From Porphyromonadaceae bacterium (GTDB lineage Bacteria > Bacteroidota > Bacteroidia > Bacteroidales > Paludibacteraceae), in contig CAJPNS010000022.1 in the NCBI GenBank assembly GCA_905372135.1, positions 1-19,888 on the forward strand: a stretch of 19,888 nt of DNA, given 5' to 3'. Shown here piece by piece: positions 1 through 6,525 of this stretch. Position 1 is the first letter of the stretch. The number at the start of each line of letters is the position of its first letter. The position numbers and the translations under genes were made by a program. The notes under the pieces are model-generated. The model was not told the origin of the DNA and ran no database searches. It worked only from the letters and a program-made list of their open reading frames with translations.

Positions 1-1016
1 TCGACTTGCCGTCGGCTATGCATACCGAGTTTGGCAATAGATATGCCGATGTGGTTCATGCCGACCTTACGCTGACGATAGAGAGTCCGAAGCTGGCTTT
101 CGTACTGCCCGAAGCCGGAGGTGCCTGCGGTACGATAGAGATAGTGAGTATCGGGCTCAACGATAGTTTTGCCGATATCGCGCCCACGCCGTATCTCTAT
201 ACCGACAAGGCTTATATCGAGAGTATATCGGCGACGCATCGCGATAAGTTCTCGCACAAAGGCGACTATGGGCATACGCTGCTCATCTGCGGCTCTAAGG
301 GTATGGCGGGGGCTGCTTTCCTTGCTACCGGAGCTGCTCTGAGGTCGGGTTGCGGATATGTAACTACGGCTCTGCCCGATAGTTATACTGCGGCGCTGGC
401 AGCAGTGTATCCTTCGGCACTCACTATCGGTCAGGAGTCAGACTTTTTTTGCCATATCCCCGACCGTCTCGATCGTTATACGTCTATTGCTATCGGTTGC
501 GGGCTTGGGCGTCGCCCCGAATTGGCGACTACGGTAGAACGGCTCTTCGAGGTGTACCGCAAGCCTATGGTGGTCGATGCCGATGCCATCAATCTCTTGG
601 CGGAATATCCTGCTCTGCAACGACTCTTGCCGAAGGACTCCATATTGACTCCTCACGACGGCGAACTCGCCCGACTTGTAGGACGTTGGACAAGTCAGCG
701 AGAGAAGATAGAAGCTGTTGTAAGGCTTGCAAAGGATCTCTCGGTAGTCGTCGTATCTAAGGGGGCTCATACTATGGTCTGTCTGCCCGACGGCACTCTG
801 TGGTTCAACTCCACAGGCAATCCCTTTATGGCAAAAGCAGGCTCGGGCGACGTACTTACTGGGCTGCTGGCAGGGCTTATGGCTCGCGGATATACACCGC
901 AAGATGCAGCACGTATCGGTGTCTATCACCACGGACTTGCGGGCGATATGGCGGCTGCTCACATATCGGGAGAGAGCTTTTGCTCCAACGACCTTATTCC
1001 GCTAATAAAGCTATGA
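1..1016 (+). CDS. nnr: Bifunctional NAD(P)H-hydrate epimerase / ADP-dependent NAD(P)H-hydrate dehydratase, 5'-truncated
   Basis: Repairs damaged nicotinamide cofactors: the N-terminal domain epimerises R/S-NAD(P)HX and the C-terminal domain dehydrates S-NAD(P)HX using ADP. The gene enters from the left edge; the first whole codon is at 3 and reads D-L-P-S-A-M, the family's DIPSG(L/M) motif with Gly replaced by Ala. About 50 residues of the epimerase domain remain, ending near VSIGL. The kinase-like dehydratase domain then shows HKGDYGH, an ICGSKGMAGAA stretch, GCGLGR, VVDADAIN, LTPHDGELARL and the catalytic AGSGDVLTG loop near the C terminus, so the 3' end is intact. The TTG at 6 is not a real start because the epimerase domain continues upstream. 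It stands alone here, with 316 bp before rpsF. The family assignment is firm; intactness of the missing N-terminal part cannot be judged. Confidence 0.93.
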   Translation, partial: DLPSAMHTEFGNRYADVVHADLTLTIESPKLAFVLPEAGGACGTIEIVSIGLNDSFADIAPTPYLYTDKAYIESISATHRDKFSHKGDYGHTLLICGSKGMAGAAFLATGAALRSGCGYVTTALPDSYTAALAAVYPSALTIGQESDFFCHIPDRLDRYTSIAIGCGLGRRPELATTVERLFEVYRKPMVVDADAINLLAEYPALQRLLPKDSILTPHDGELARLVGRWTSQREKIEAVVRLAKDLSVVVVSKGAHTMVCLPDGTLWFNSTGNPFMAKAGSGDVLTGLLAGLMARGYTPQDAARIGVYHHGLAGDMAAAHISGESFCSNDLIPLIKL

Positions 1017-1087
1017 TAAGACGATTGCGAATTAAAAGCAGGTGTAAGTCTTTGATAGATAAATGTTAGTGAAGAAATAAAAATGCT

Positions 1088-1197
1088 GACGCCACCGACA
1101 AAATTTCTCGACGTCAGGAAATTTAAGCGGCGACGTCGCCGACGAAACGGGGCGACGCCGAGAATTTTTACGCTCGACGCCAAGAAATTTCACTCAA
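1088..1197. repeat. Five tandem 22-bp degenerate repeats in the nnr-rpsF gap
   Basis: The hexamer GACGYC begins at 1088, 1110, 1132, 1154 and 1176, exactly 22 bp apart each time (GACGCC, GACGTC, GACGTC, GACGCC, GACGCC). In four junctions the preceding base is C. Units 2, 4 and 5 share an AT-rich half resembling AGGAAATTT / GAGAATTTT / AAGAAATTT; units 1 and 3 instead share CCGACRAAA. There is no open reading frame through the array and no unique spacer, so it is a tandem repeat and not a CRISPR. It ends about 58 bp before the rpsF promoter. Its role is unknown; a phased protein-binding array or a neutral intergenic repeat family are both possible. Confidence 0.75.
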
Positions 1198-1254
1198 TAC
1201 CTACACGCGAGGGAAACTAAACTATATCACCTATTTATCTGACGAAACAAAATG

Positions 1255-1285
1255 TTTGGTGTATCGGAAAAAAGTATTACCTTTG
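1255..1285 (+). promoter_or_regulatory. Bacteroidota-type promoter of rpsF operon
   Basis: TTTG at 1255-1258 and TACCTTTG at 1278-1285 are separated by 19 bp, matching the -33 TTTG / -7 TANNTTTG consensus used by the Bacteroidota primary sigma factor. Transcription would start near 1292, giving an AT-rich leader of about 40 nt before the rpsF ATG at 1333. This is the best promoter match in the window. Confidence 0.8.
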
Positions 1286-1332
1286 CACTCTCAATTTTTT
1301 AAGAACAAATAAAACAAACATTTTAAAGATTT

Positions 1333-1740
1333 ATGGTAAATCATTATGAGACTGCTTTCATTTTGACTCCCGTTTTATCTGAGGCACAGATGAAGGAAGC
1401 AGTAGACAAATTCAAAGGGTTGCTTACCGAAGCCGGTGCAACTATCGACCACGAGGAGTTGTGGGGATTGAGAAAATTGGCATATAACATCGACAAAAAG
1501 TCGACCGGTTTTTATGTCATTTTACAGTTTAGCGGCGAGCCTACTTTGGTAGAAACGCTTGAAACACACTTCCGTAGAGACGAACGCGTAATTCGTTTCC
1601 TTGTATTCCGTTTAGATAAATATGCGTATGAGTATGCTGCTAAACGTGTGAAGAAGAATGCCGAGCAGGCAGATGTCAAGGCAAAAGACAAGAGAGAAGT
1701 TTTTGCCGATGTAGAATTTGATAAAAAAGAGGAGGAATAG
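1333..1740 (+). CDS. rpsF: 30S ribosomal protein bS6
   Basis: Primary 16S rRNA-region protein of the 30S platform, which pairs with bS18. The 135-residue product opens with the bS6 signature (M-V-N-H-Y-E-T-A-F-I-L-T-P) and contains LWGLRKLAYNIDKKSTGFY and FRRDERVIRFLVFRLDKYA, typical of the ferredoxin-like bS6 fold. A charged tail of about 25 residues (rich in K, D, E) follows, as is common in this family. It is the first gene of rpsF-rpsR-rplI. There is no Shine-Dalgarno before its ATG, only AT-rich sequence, as is usual in this phylum. The short leader shows no obvious CCG-bulge hairpin of the kind bS6:bS18 binds in other bacteria. In Bacteroidota ribosomes bS6 lies next to the pocket formed by bS18 and bS21 that holds the 16S 3' tail. 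Confidence 0.97.
   Translation: MVNHYETAFILTPVLSEAQMKEAVDKFKGLLTEAGATIDHEELWGLRKLAYNIDKKSTGFYVILQFSGEPTLVETLETHFRRDERVIRFLVFRLDKYAYEYAAKRVKKNAEQADVKAKDKREVFADVEFDKKEEE
1730..1735 (+). promoter_or_regulatory. Strong Shine-Dalgarno (AGGAGG) of rpsR
   Basis: AGGAGG lies inside the last codons of rpsF, 8 nt before the rpsR ATG at 1744. Of 19 start codons visible in the window, only this one and rplI have such a site. That is unusual because Bacteroidota ribosomes generally do not use Shine-Dalgarno pairing. Confidence 0.85.
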
Positions 1741-1743
1741 ACC

Positions 1744-2040
1744 ATGACACCAGCAAATACAAACGCTGCCCCCGCCGGTAACAACTCGGAAATACGTTTC
1801 TTACAGCCTGTTGCGGTAGATAAGAACAGAAAGAAATATTGTCGCTTCAAAAAGAGCGGTATAAAATATATCGACTACAAAGACCCTGAGTTTTTGAAGA
1901 AATTCTTAAACGAACAAGGTAAGATTCTACCTCGCCGTATCACAGGTACTTCGTTGAAATATCAGCGAAAAGTAGCCCAAGCAGTAAAAAGAGCTCGCCA
2001 CTTGGCGTTGCTGCCTTATGTAACTGATATGTTGAAATAA
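1744..2040 (+). CDS. rpsR: 30S ribosomal protein bS18
   Basis: Small-subunit platform protein, partner of bS6. The 98-residue product has a loose Ala/Asn-rich N terminus of about 15 residues, then YCRFKKSGIKYIDYKDPEFL and the signature ILPRRITGTSLKYQRKVAQA followed by KRARHLALLPY, which are the RNA-binding features of bS18. It starts 3 bp after the rpsF stop and is translationally close-coupled. Its start is decided by an AGGAGG at 1730-1735. In published Flavobacterium ribosome structures bS18, with bS21 and bS6, sequesters the 16S anti-Shine-Dalgarno; a Shine-Dalgarno on this very gene could therefore provide feedback (inference). Confidence 0.97.
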   Translation: MTPANTNAAPAGNNSEIRFLQPVAVDKNRKKYCRFKKSGIKYIDYKDPEFLKKFLNEQGKILPRRITGTSLKYQRKVAQAVKRARHLALLPYVTDMLK

Positions 2041-2051
2041 TTTTAAAGCAG

Positions 2052-2057
2052 AGGAGG
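2052..2057 (+). promoter_or_regulatory. Strong Shine-Dalgarno (AGGAGG) of rplI
   Basis: AGGAGG lies 7 nt before the rplI ATG at 2065, within the 24-nt gap after rpsR. It is the second of only two such sites found before start codons in this window, both in the same operon. Confidence 0.85.
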
Positions 2058-2064
2058 AAAATTT

Positions 2065-2508
2065 ATGGAAATCATACTCAAAGAAGACGTTCAGAATCTC
2101 GGATATAAAGACGATATAGTAAAGGTAAAAGACGGATATGGCAGAAATTACCTTATCCCGACCGGCAAGGCTGTAATAGCAAGCGAATCGGCAAAGAAAG
2201 TATTGGCCGAAAACCAAAAGCAACGTGCACACAAGCTCGCTAAGATCAAAGCCGACGCCGAGGCTCTCGCTAAAAAACTCGAAGGACTTACGCTCACTAT
2301 CGGCACTAAGACAAGCTCTTCGGGCGTAATATTCGGCTCGGTAAATAGCATTCAGGTAGCCGAAGCATTAGAGAAAGAGGGCTTCACTATAGACCGAAAG
2401 ATTATTGTCATAAAAGATAATATCAAAGAAATCGGCAATTACACTGCAGTGATCAGACTTCATAAAGAGGTTTCGCCGGTAGTGAAATTGGTTGTCGTTT
2501 CGGAGTAA
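2065..2508 (+). CDS. rplI: 50S ribosomal protein bL9
   Basis: Large-subunit protein that binds near the L1 stalk of 23S rRNA. The product is 147 residues, the usual length. The N-terminal domain is clear: M-E-I-I-L-K-E-D-V then LGYKDDIVKVKDGYGRNYLI and PTGKAVIAS, followed by the long connecting helix (about residues 45-75, rich in K, A and E) and the C-terminal domain ending in LHKEVSPVVKLVVVSE. It is the last gene of the rpsF operon, 24 bp after rpsR, with its own AGGAGG site, and is followed by two hairpins ending transcription. Confidence 0.97.
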   Translation: MEIILKEDVQNLGYKDDIVKVKDGYGRNYLIPTGKAVIASESAKKVLAENQKQRAHKLAKIKADAEALAKKLEGLTLTIGTKTSSSGVIFGSVNSIQVAEALEKEGFTIDRKIIVIKDNIKEIGNYTAVIRLHKEVSPVVKLVVVSE

Positions 2509-2529
2509 GTTGGAAAAATGGTTATTGAT

Positions 2530-2572
2530 TAAGAGACTACTCTCTCTCTGAGCTTAGAGGAGTGGTCTCTTA
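2530..2572 (+). terminator. Hairpin after rplI
   Basis: The arms TAAGAGACTACTCT (2530-2543) and AGTGGTCTCTTA with two preceding bases (2559-2572) form a 14-bp stem with two G-U pairs. The loop can itself pair further (CTCT with AGAG). The sequence after it is only mildly T-rich, so it may be a weak terminator or a 3'-end stabilising hairpin upstream of the stronger terminator at 2630. Confidence 0.55.
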
Positions 2573-2629
2573 GTTATTTCAAGGTATCCTGCTCGCCTCA
2601 GTTTTGTGAGTGCCTAAGAGTAGGTTACG

Positions 2630-2669
2630 AAAAAAGGTTTATCCAAACAAAACGGGATAAACCTTTTTT
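2630..2669. terminator. Bidirectional intrinsic terminator between rplI and ftcD
   Basis: A perfect 15-bp inverted repeat: AAAAAAGGTTTATCC (2630-2644) and GGATAAACCTTTTTT (2655-2669), with a 10-nt loop. The core GGTTTATCC/GGATAAACC stem is flanked by A6 and T6, giving a T-tract on whichever strand is read. It sits between convergent rplI (plus) and ftcD (minus) and can stop both. Confidence 0.9.
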
Positions 2670-2691
2670 ACTTTATTCAAGTGAGGCTATC

Positions 2692-4386
2692 TTACTTGAT
2701 TACTCCGTTGCAGATATCTATTACCTCTTTTTCGAACGCGTCGGCTTTGGCTGCTATCTCTGTGGCTTCGGCTATCAATTTGTCGGCTACCTGACGGTCT
2801 TTCAATCCCGAGGCATTTATTTTTACATTCAGATAAGCACCCTGAACTGCCGCACGAGCCACCAGAGCTCCTACTCCCGCATCGGATACTGAGTTGGGAT
2901 TACCCTCTTTTGCCATAAGTTTTACTATCGGGAATACTTCCAACGAGGCTTTCATCGTCTCCAGAGGTATCTGTGTGGCATACAGCGTAGCCTCTTCCAT
3001 AGCCTTGGCACGAGCCGCTTTGTCGGCATCGGTCGCCTTTGGCATAGCGAAAACGTCCATTATCTTGTTGAAAGCATTGGTGTCTTCGTCGACAAGGTGA
3101 AGCAGATGAGCCATTACCTTCTGTCCTTCGGCAGCAACGTCGGAGAAATATTTCCACTTATCGTCCCAACCTGCTTTGTGCGACGACAGGTTTGCCACCA
3201 TTGTGCCGAGAGCAGCTCCCAAAGCACCGGCATACGCCGATATGGAACCACCGCCCGGAGCAGGGCTTTCGCTTGCCGTCTCTTCGGCAAAGCCTTTGCA
3301 GGTGAGGTCGATAAGACGCTTTTGGTCGGTCGATTCCATCAGATATTCGATGACCTTCTCTTTGGGGTTGAACGGCTTGAGGTCGTCCAGACCAAGCGAC
3401 TTGATGGCGATGAATATCAATTCTTCTTCGCTGATACCTGTGGAACGTTGTTGTTTTTCGAGGAAATATTTTGCAGCGTCGAGCAGTACATTCTTCGGCA
3501 CAAGACCCACTATCTCCGTACCCGTAACACGTACTCCGCGACTACCTGCCGCACGACAAACCTCTTCGAAAGCACGATGCAACGACGTAGTCTTGATATC
3601 GGTAATGTTCATCGATACTTGAGCTATCTTATATTCTTCGATATACCAACCGATTGCCTTACAGCCCTTCAATGTGCCGGGGATAAATATCTGCTTGCCG
3701 TTTTCGTCGAGCATTATCTTACCTGTGATGGGGTTGCCTTCGCGTTTCGGACGACCTTTTTCGCGTACATCGAAAGCAATGGCATTGGCACGGCGTGTAG
3801 ATGTAGTATTGAGGTTATAGTTTACGGCAATCAAGAAATCTCTTGCTCCGCAAGCGGTAGCACCTGTTTGAGCTACTCTGTCGTCGAAAACTTTCGGTCC
3901 GAAGTCGGCGTTATCGCCCTCTTCGAAACGTTTTTTCAGCCCTTCGTATTCGCCTCGGCGACAAACGGCAAGGTTTTTACGTTCGGGTTTGATAGCCGCA
4001 GACTCGTAGGCGAATACGGGTATTCCGAGCTCGTCGCCGATACGTTTGCCGAGTTTACGGGCAAGCTCTGCCGTCTGTTCGAGAGTGATATTCGACACAG
4101 GCACCAGCGGCAATACGTCGGTAGCTCCCATACGGGGGTGTTCGCCCTTATGATGACGCATATCGATTACTTCACCGGCTTTCTTTACCGCTTGGAAAGC
4201 AGCTTCCAATACAGCGTCGGGTTCTCCTACAAAAGTTACCACCGTACGGTTTGTAGCCTGTCCGGGGTCTACGTCGAGCAGTGTGATACCGCTCACTTTT
4301 TCTATCTCATCGGTTATCTGTTTGATAACATTCATATTGCGACCTTCCGAAAAATTAGGTACGCACTCAATAATTTGTTTTTGCAT
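2692..4386 (-). CDS. ftcD: Fused glutamate formimidoyltransferase / formimidotetrahydrofolate cyclodeaminase
   Basis: Last steps of histidine breakdown feeding one-carbon folate: transfer of the formimino group from N-formimino-glutamate to tetrahydrofolate, then cyclodeamination to 5,10-methenyl-THF with release of ammonia. The 564-residue product has the transferase first (ECVPNFSEGRN at 7-17; RHHKGEHPRMGATDV at 77-91, where His83 corresponds to the catalytic His82 of the mammalian enzyme), a linker with GLDDLKPFNPKEKVIEYL, and then the cyclodeaminase (SESPAPGGGSISAYAGALGA, LVDEDTNAF). The order and length match the animal bifunctional FTCD (541 residues). No other hut gene is adjacent. The start ATG is preceded by AT-rich sequence without a Shine-Dalgarno, and a -7 element lies about 125 bp upstream. 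The antisense strand carries a long open frame that is only a shadow. Confidence 0.95.
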   Translation of the reverse strand: MQKQIIECVPNFSEGRNMNVIKQITDEIEKVSGITLLDVDPGQATNRTVVTFVGEPDAVLEAAFQAVKKAGEVIDMRHHKGEHPRMGATDVLPLVPVSNITLEQTAELARKLGKRIGDELGIPVFAYESAAIKPERKNLAVCRRGEYEGLKKRFEEGDNADFGPKVFDDRVAQTGATACGARDFLIAVNYNLNTTSTRRANAIAFDVREKGRPKREGNPITGKIMLDENGKQIFIPGTLKGCKAIGWYIEEYKIAQVSMNITDIKTTSLHRAFEEVCRAAGSRGVRVTGTEIVGLVPKNVLLDAAKYFLEKQQRSTGISEEELIFIAIKSLGLDDLKPFNPKEKVIEYLMESTDQKRLIDLTCKGFAEETASESPAPGGGSISAYAGALGAALGTMVANLSSHKAGWDDKWKYFSDVAAEGQKVMAHLLHLVDEDTNAFNKIMDVFAMPKATDADKAARAKAMEEATLYATQIPLETMKASLEVFPIVKLMAKEGNPNSVSDAGVGALVARAAVQGAYLNVKINASGLKDRQVADKLIAEATEIAAKADAFEKEVIDICNGVIK

Positions 4387-4490
4387 AAATATATCGTATT
4401 ATTTTTTTACAAATCAATTCGTATAATGCACACACGTCTGCTATCAAAGCATCAATAAACATCTATATATCAGCAGCAAGCAGACCGTAT

Positions 4491-4519
4491 CCGATTATTC
4501 GAAAATCGGTACAAAGATA
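4491..4519 (-). promoter_or_regulatory. Putative ftcD promoter -7 element with start-site hairpin
   Basis: On the minus strand TATCTTTG (4519-4512) matches TANNTTTG; no good -33 TTTG was found. Immediately downstream a hairpin CCGATT (4491-4496) / AATCGG (4504-4509), with loop ATTCGAA that contains the palindrome TTCGAA, covers the expected start site. This would leave a leader of roughly 120 nt. The hairpin could be an operator or a 5'-end mRNA stem. Confidence 0.4.
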
Positions 4520-4668
4520 TGAATAAAAAACCATATAATAATATGTGCTATCGATACTGTAAAATAATATTGTAGATATATGGATGTAGTAATGTCGTTG
4601 CTATTGCAAAGAGCGTAGAGGCAAACCTTGTCGAAAAAAGAAGAAGTACGGATTGCGTAGAAAACAAT

Positions 4669-5277
4669 CTACAACAACAGTCTCGATTCGAGGGCTGTAT
4701 TGAATAGCATATCGAGTATACTTAGATTGGGCTTGAATCCGTATTTGTGCTCGAATACTTGGTGGTATTTACGCTCTTGCATATCGAGTATGGAGTCCGA
4801 CTGACGTTTAGCGTCGAACTGCTCTCGCAAGTCGGTATACTTGTCGTCGTTTGCCGCTATGTATTCTGTCGAAAGCGATATATCGAGGTTTTTGTACCCG
4901 AGCAAGTCGAGTATTTTCTGCTGTAGGTCGATATTGAAGTCGACCAAGAAGTCGTAACGCCTATTGTAGAGGTCGGCTATATCGCCATGTAGGTACTCGA
5001 AAAACGGCGACGAGCTGTAGGCGCTCTCTATCGCTCGGTAGTGTAATGTCTGCCACCGTGTATGGTTCGATATTCTTATGTCTTTCGTGGCGGTCTTGCG
5101 TTCCTCTTTTACTACGGGGATAGTTAGGGCTTCTACTCCGTTCGACGTAGCGATATAGCACCTATTGGCGTAGGTCTGTTTGCAGTAAAAGCTATTGATG
5201 TCTATCGTACTATCGTAGCGTATAAGATAGTGATAATAAGCGGTAGGGGCGGCATAAGCTATAGGTAGAAGTATCAT
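4669..5277 (-). CDS. WbqC-family protein
   Basis: A 202-residue protein resembling the WbqC-like family (named from an O-antigen cluster; biochemical role not settled). Visible matches are the N-terminal LPIAYAAPTAYYHYL, then FYCKQTYANRCYIATSNG followed by LTIPVV, HTRWQTLHYRAIESAYSSSP and FFEYL. No signal peptide is seen, so it is probably cytoplasmic. It is the last gene of a four-gene minus-strand operon and its ATG overlaps the TGA of the preceding gene by 4 bp (ATGA at 5277-5274), indicating translational coupling. Just past the stop a short hairpin (GTAGA 4657-4661 / TCTAC 4668-4672) precedes an A-run on the plus strand (4634-4639), a weak terminator candidate. The family call is fairly secure; the function is unknown. 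Confidence 0.8.
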   Translation of the reverse strand: MILLPIAYAAPTAYYHYLIRYDSTIDINSFYCKQTYANRCYIATSNGVEALTIPVVKEERKTATKDIRISNHTRWQTLHYRAIESAYSSSPFFEYLHGDIADLYNRRYDFLVDFNIDLQQKILDLLGYKNLDISLSTEYIAANDDKYTDLREQFDAKRQSDSILDMQERKYHQVFEHKYGFKPNLSILDMLFNTALESRLLL

Positions 5278-6011
5278 TTGCTTTTTGCCGTCTTGTTGTT
5301 ACTTTTTGAGTACAGAGTATATCCAATAGTGTAGTTGAATGCGAATTGTCCGCCTTGAGTGAATCCATAACCCGGATTCCACCATATTTTTGCCTTATCT
5401 TTCGTGTGGAAAGCAGTTTTGAGCCTCACGCTCCAGCCCATAGTGAAGCCTCGATATAAATCGACTCTTATGCCTCCTACCAGCTCTAACCACCCGCAGT
5501 ATACGCCTCTGCCCGAGAAGCTTTGCCGCCTGCCGCCTCCTGCCCAATAGTCGTTGTTCGTAGGTATGTTTGCCGCTTGGTAGTCTGTAGCCGACATCGC
5601 GTATCGTGCTCCTACGAAGGGATACGACACTATGTGCTTCATTCTGCCATCTTTATCGGCATTGTTTATGAGGTTATAATTGAATCCTACCCTTACGAAG
5701 GGCGATGCGGCACGATATTCTTGCCCTCCTTGAAGAGTGGTCTGTATGCTTCCGTAGCCTGCCTCTAAGGTGGGGAAAAACTTATAATACAGATTCATAT
5801 CTGCCTGAATCTCGCCTGTACGAACATTTTTGTTGCCGATGATACCCATTGCGGGCGAGAAAATATCGGCATGTATCGATACTGCCTTGTAAGCCTTGCC
5901 CGTGTATGTGTTTCGTTTCTCACGAACTACACTATTACTATCGTTCTGTGCGTGCGATACGGCAGATACGGTCAGAAAAAGTATTATTGATATTAGCGAA
6001 AGCCTCTTCAT
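5274..6011 (-). CDS. DUF6048-like exported protein, possible outer-membrane beta-barrel
   Basis: The start chosen is the ATG at 6011 (M-K-R-L-S-L-I-S-I-I-L-F), which gives 245 residues with a clear signal peptide ending near AVSHAQ. The open frame extends 46 codons further upstream, but that part lies inside the preceding gene and lacks signal-peptide character. This start overlaps the upstream TGA by 4 bp (ATGA at 6011-6008). The mature protein is rich in alternating aromatic/Gly stretches (MNLYYKFFPTLEAGYGS, SPFVRVGFNYNLI, YPFVGARYAM, GGQFAFNYTIGYTLY), suggesting beta strands of an outer-membrane barrel. It resembles the uncharacterised Bacteroidota family DUF6048 and follows a DUF6452-like lipoprotein, a pairing I believe recurs in the phylum. 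No function is assigned. Confidence 0.7.
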   Translation of the reverse strand: MKRLSLISIILFLTVSAVSHAQNDSNSVVREKRNTYTGKAYKAVSIHADIFSPAMGIIGNKNVRTGEIQADMNLYYKFFPTLEAGYGSIQTTLQGGQEYRAASPFVRVGFNYNLINNADKDGRMKHIVSYPFVGARYAMSATDYQAANIPTNNDYWAGGGRRQSFSGRGVYCGWLELVGGIRVDLYRGFTMGWSVRLKTAFHTKDKAKIWWNPGYGFTQGGQFAFNYTIGYTLYSKSNNKTAKSK

Positions 6012-6520
6012 TGCTCTGCTTTGAAATATATTAGTAGTTGGTTGTTTGTCTTGTTGTCTTTTATGTGTCTGTCTTTTACGACTATAGAGTCTATTTCGTT
6101 TTTCGAGAAATATACCTCTCTGATGTAATGCGTAGTTGTCGTACCGCATTCCAACGATACGAGTACTTCGGTGTTTTCGTGTTCGATAGTAACGGTGTCG
6201 GCGGTTTTTCTATCTCGTCGTATTAAGAATGCCGTGCGGTTGTCGGAAGGTTTCAGAGGCAACCTTACTGTCGATATCGGTAGTGTATCGTTTATAGTAG
6301 AGTCGTTGCCTACCCCTTTTACCATGATTGTATCTGTCAGTACTGTTGTAACAAATCGATTTTTAGCACTGTCTCTTACTGCCCCGAAAAACGATACGCC
6401 GATATTCGTGCGTATATCGGCTGTACAACCGCTGTCGGCACGGCAGGAATAGACAGATAATATTACAACGACCGTCAGAGCCGCGTATATACTTGCTTTA
6501 TATGTGTGTAGAGTGTTCAT
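6008..6520 (-). CDS. DUF6452-like putative lipoprotein
   Basis: A 170-residue product with an N-terminal hydrophobic helix (IYAALTVVVILSVYSC) ending in a lipobox-like VYSC with Cys26, so it is probably lipid-anchored after signal peptidase II cleavage. The mature part starts with charged residues and C-T-A-D, and contains VRLPLKPSDNRTAFLI, VSLECGTTTTHYI and EIDSIVVKD, which resemble the uncharacterised Bacteroidota family DUF6452. It starts 5 bp after the stop of the upstream gene (6526) and overlaps the next gene by 4 bp, so it is within a compact operon. A role together with the following barrel-like protein is plausible, but no function is known. Confidence 0.7.
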   Translation of the reverse strand: MNTLHTYKASIYAALTVVVILSVYSCRADSGCTADIRTNIGVSFFGAVRDSAKNRFVTTVLTDTIMVKGVGNDSTINDTLPISTVRLPLKPSDNRTAFLIRRDRKTADTVTIEHENTEVLVSLECGTTTTHYIREVYFSKNEIDSIVVKDRHIKDNKTNNQLLIYFKAEQ

Positions 6521-6525
6521 ATTAT

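Noticed and set aside
1088..1197. CRISPR array
   Set aside because: The units follow each other directly at 22 bp with no unique spacers, and no cas gene is present.
1286..1332. bS6:bS18-binding leader motif (CCG-bulge hairpin) before rpsF
   Set aside because: The leader is about 40 nt of AT-rich sequence without a CCG or a stable stem.
3097..4458. A 453-codon open frame on the plus strand opposite ftcD
   Set aside because: It lies wholly antisense to a well-recognised gene, has no recognisable domain, and its composition is explained by the codon bias of the opposite strand.
6012..6149. Upstream start for the DUF6048-like gene
   Set aside because: The extra 46 codons overlap the DUF6452-like gene and would bury the signal peptide; the internal ATG forms a 4-bp ATGA coupling junction like the next gene pair.
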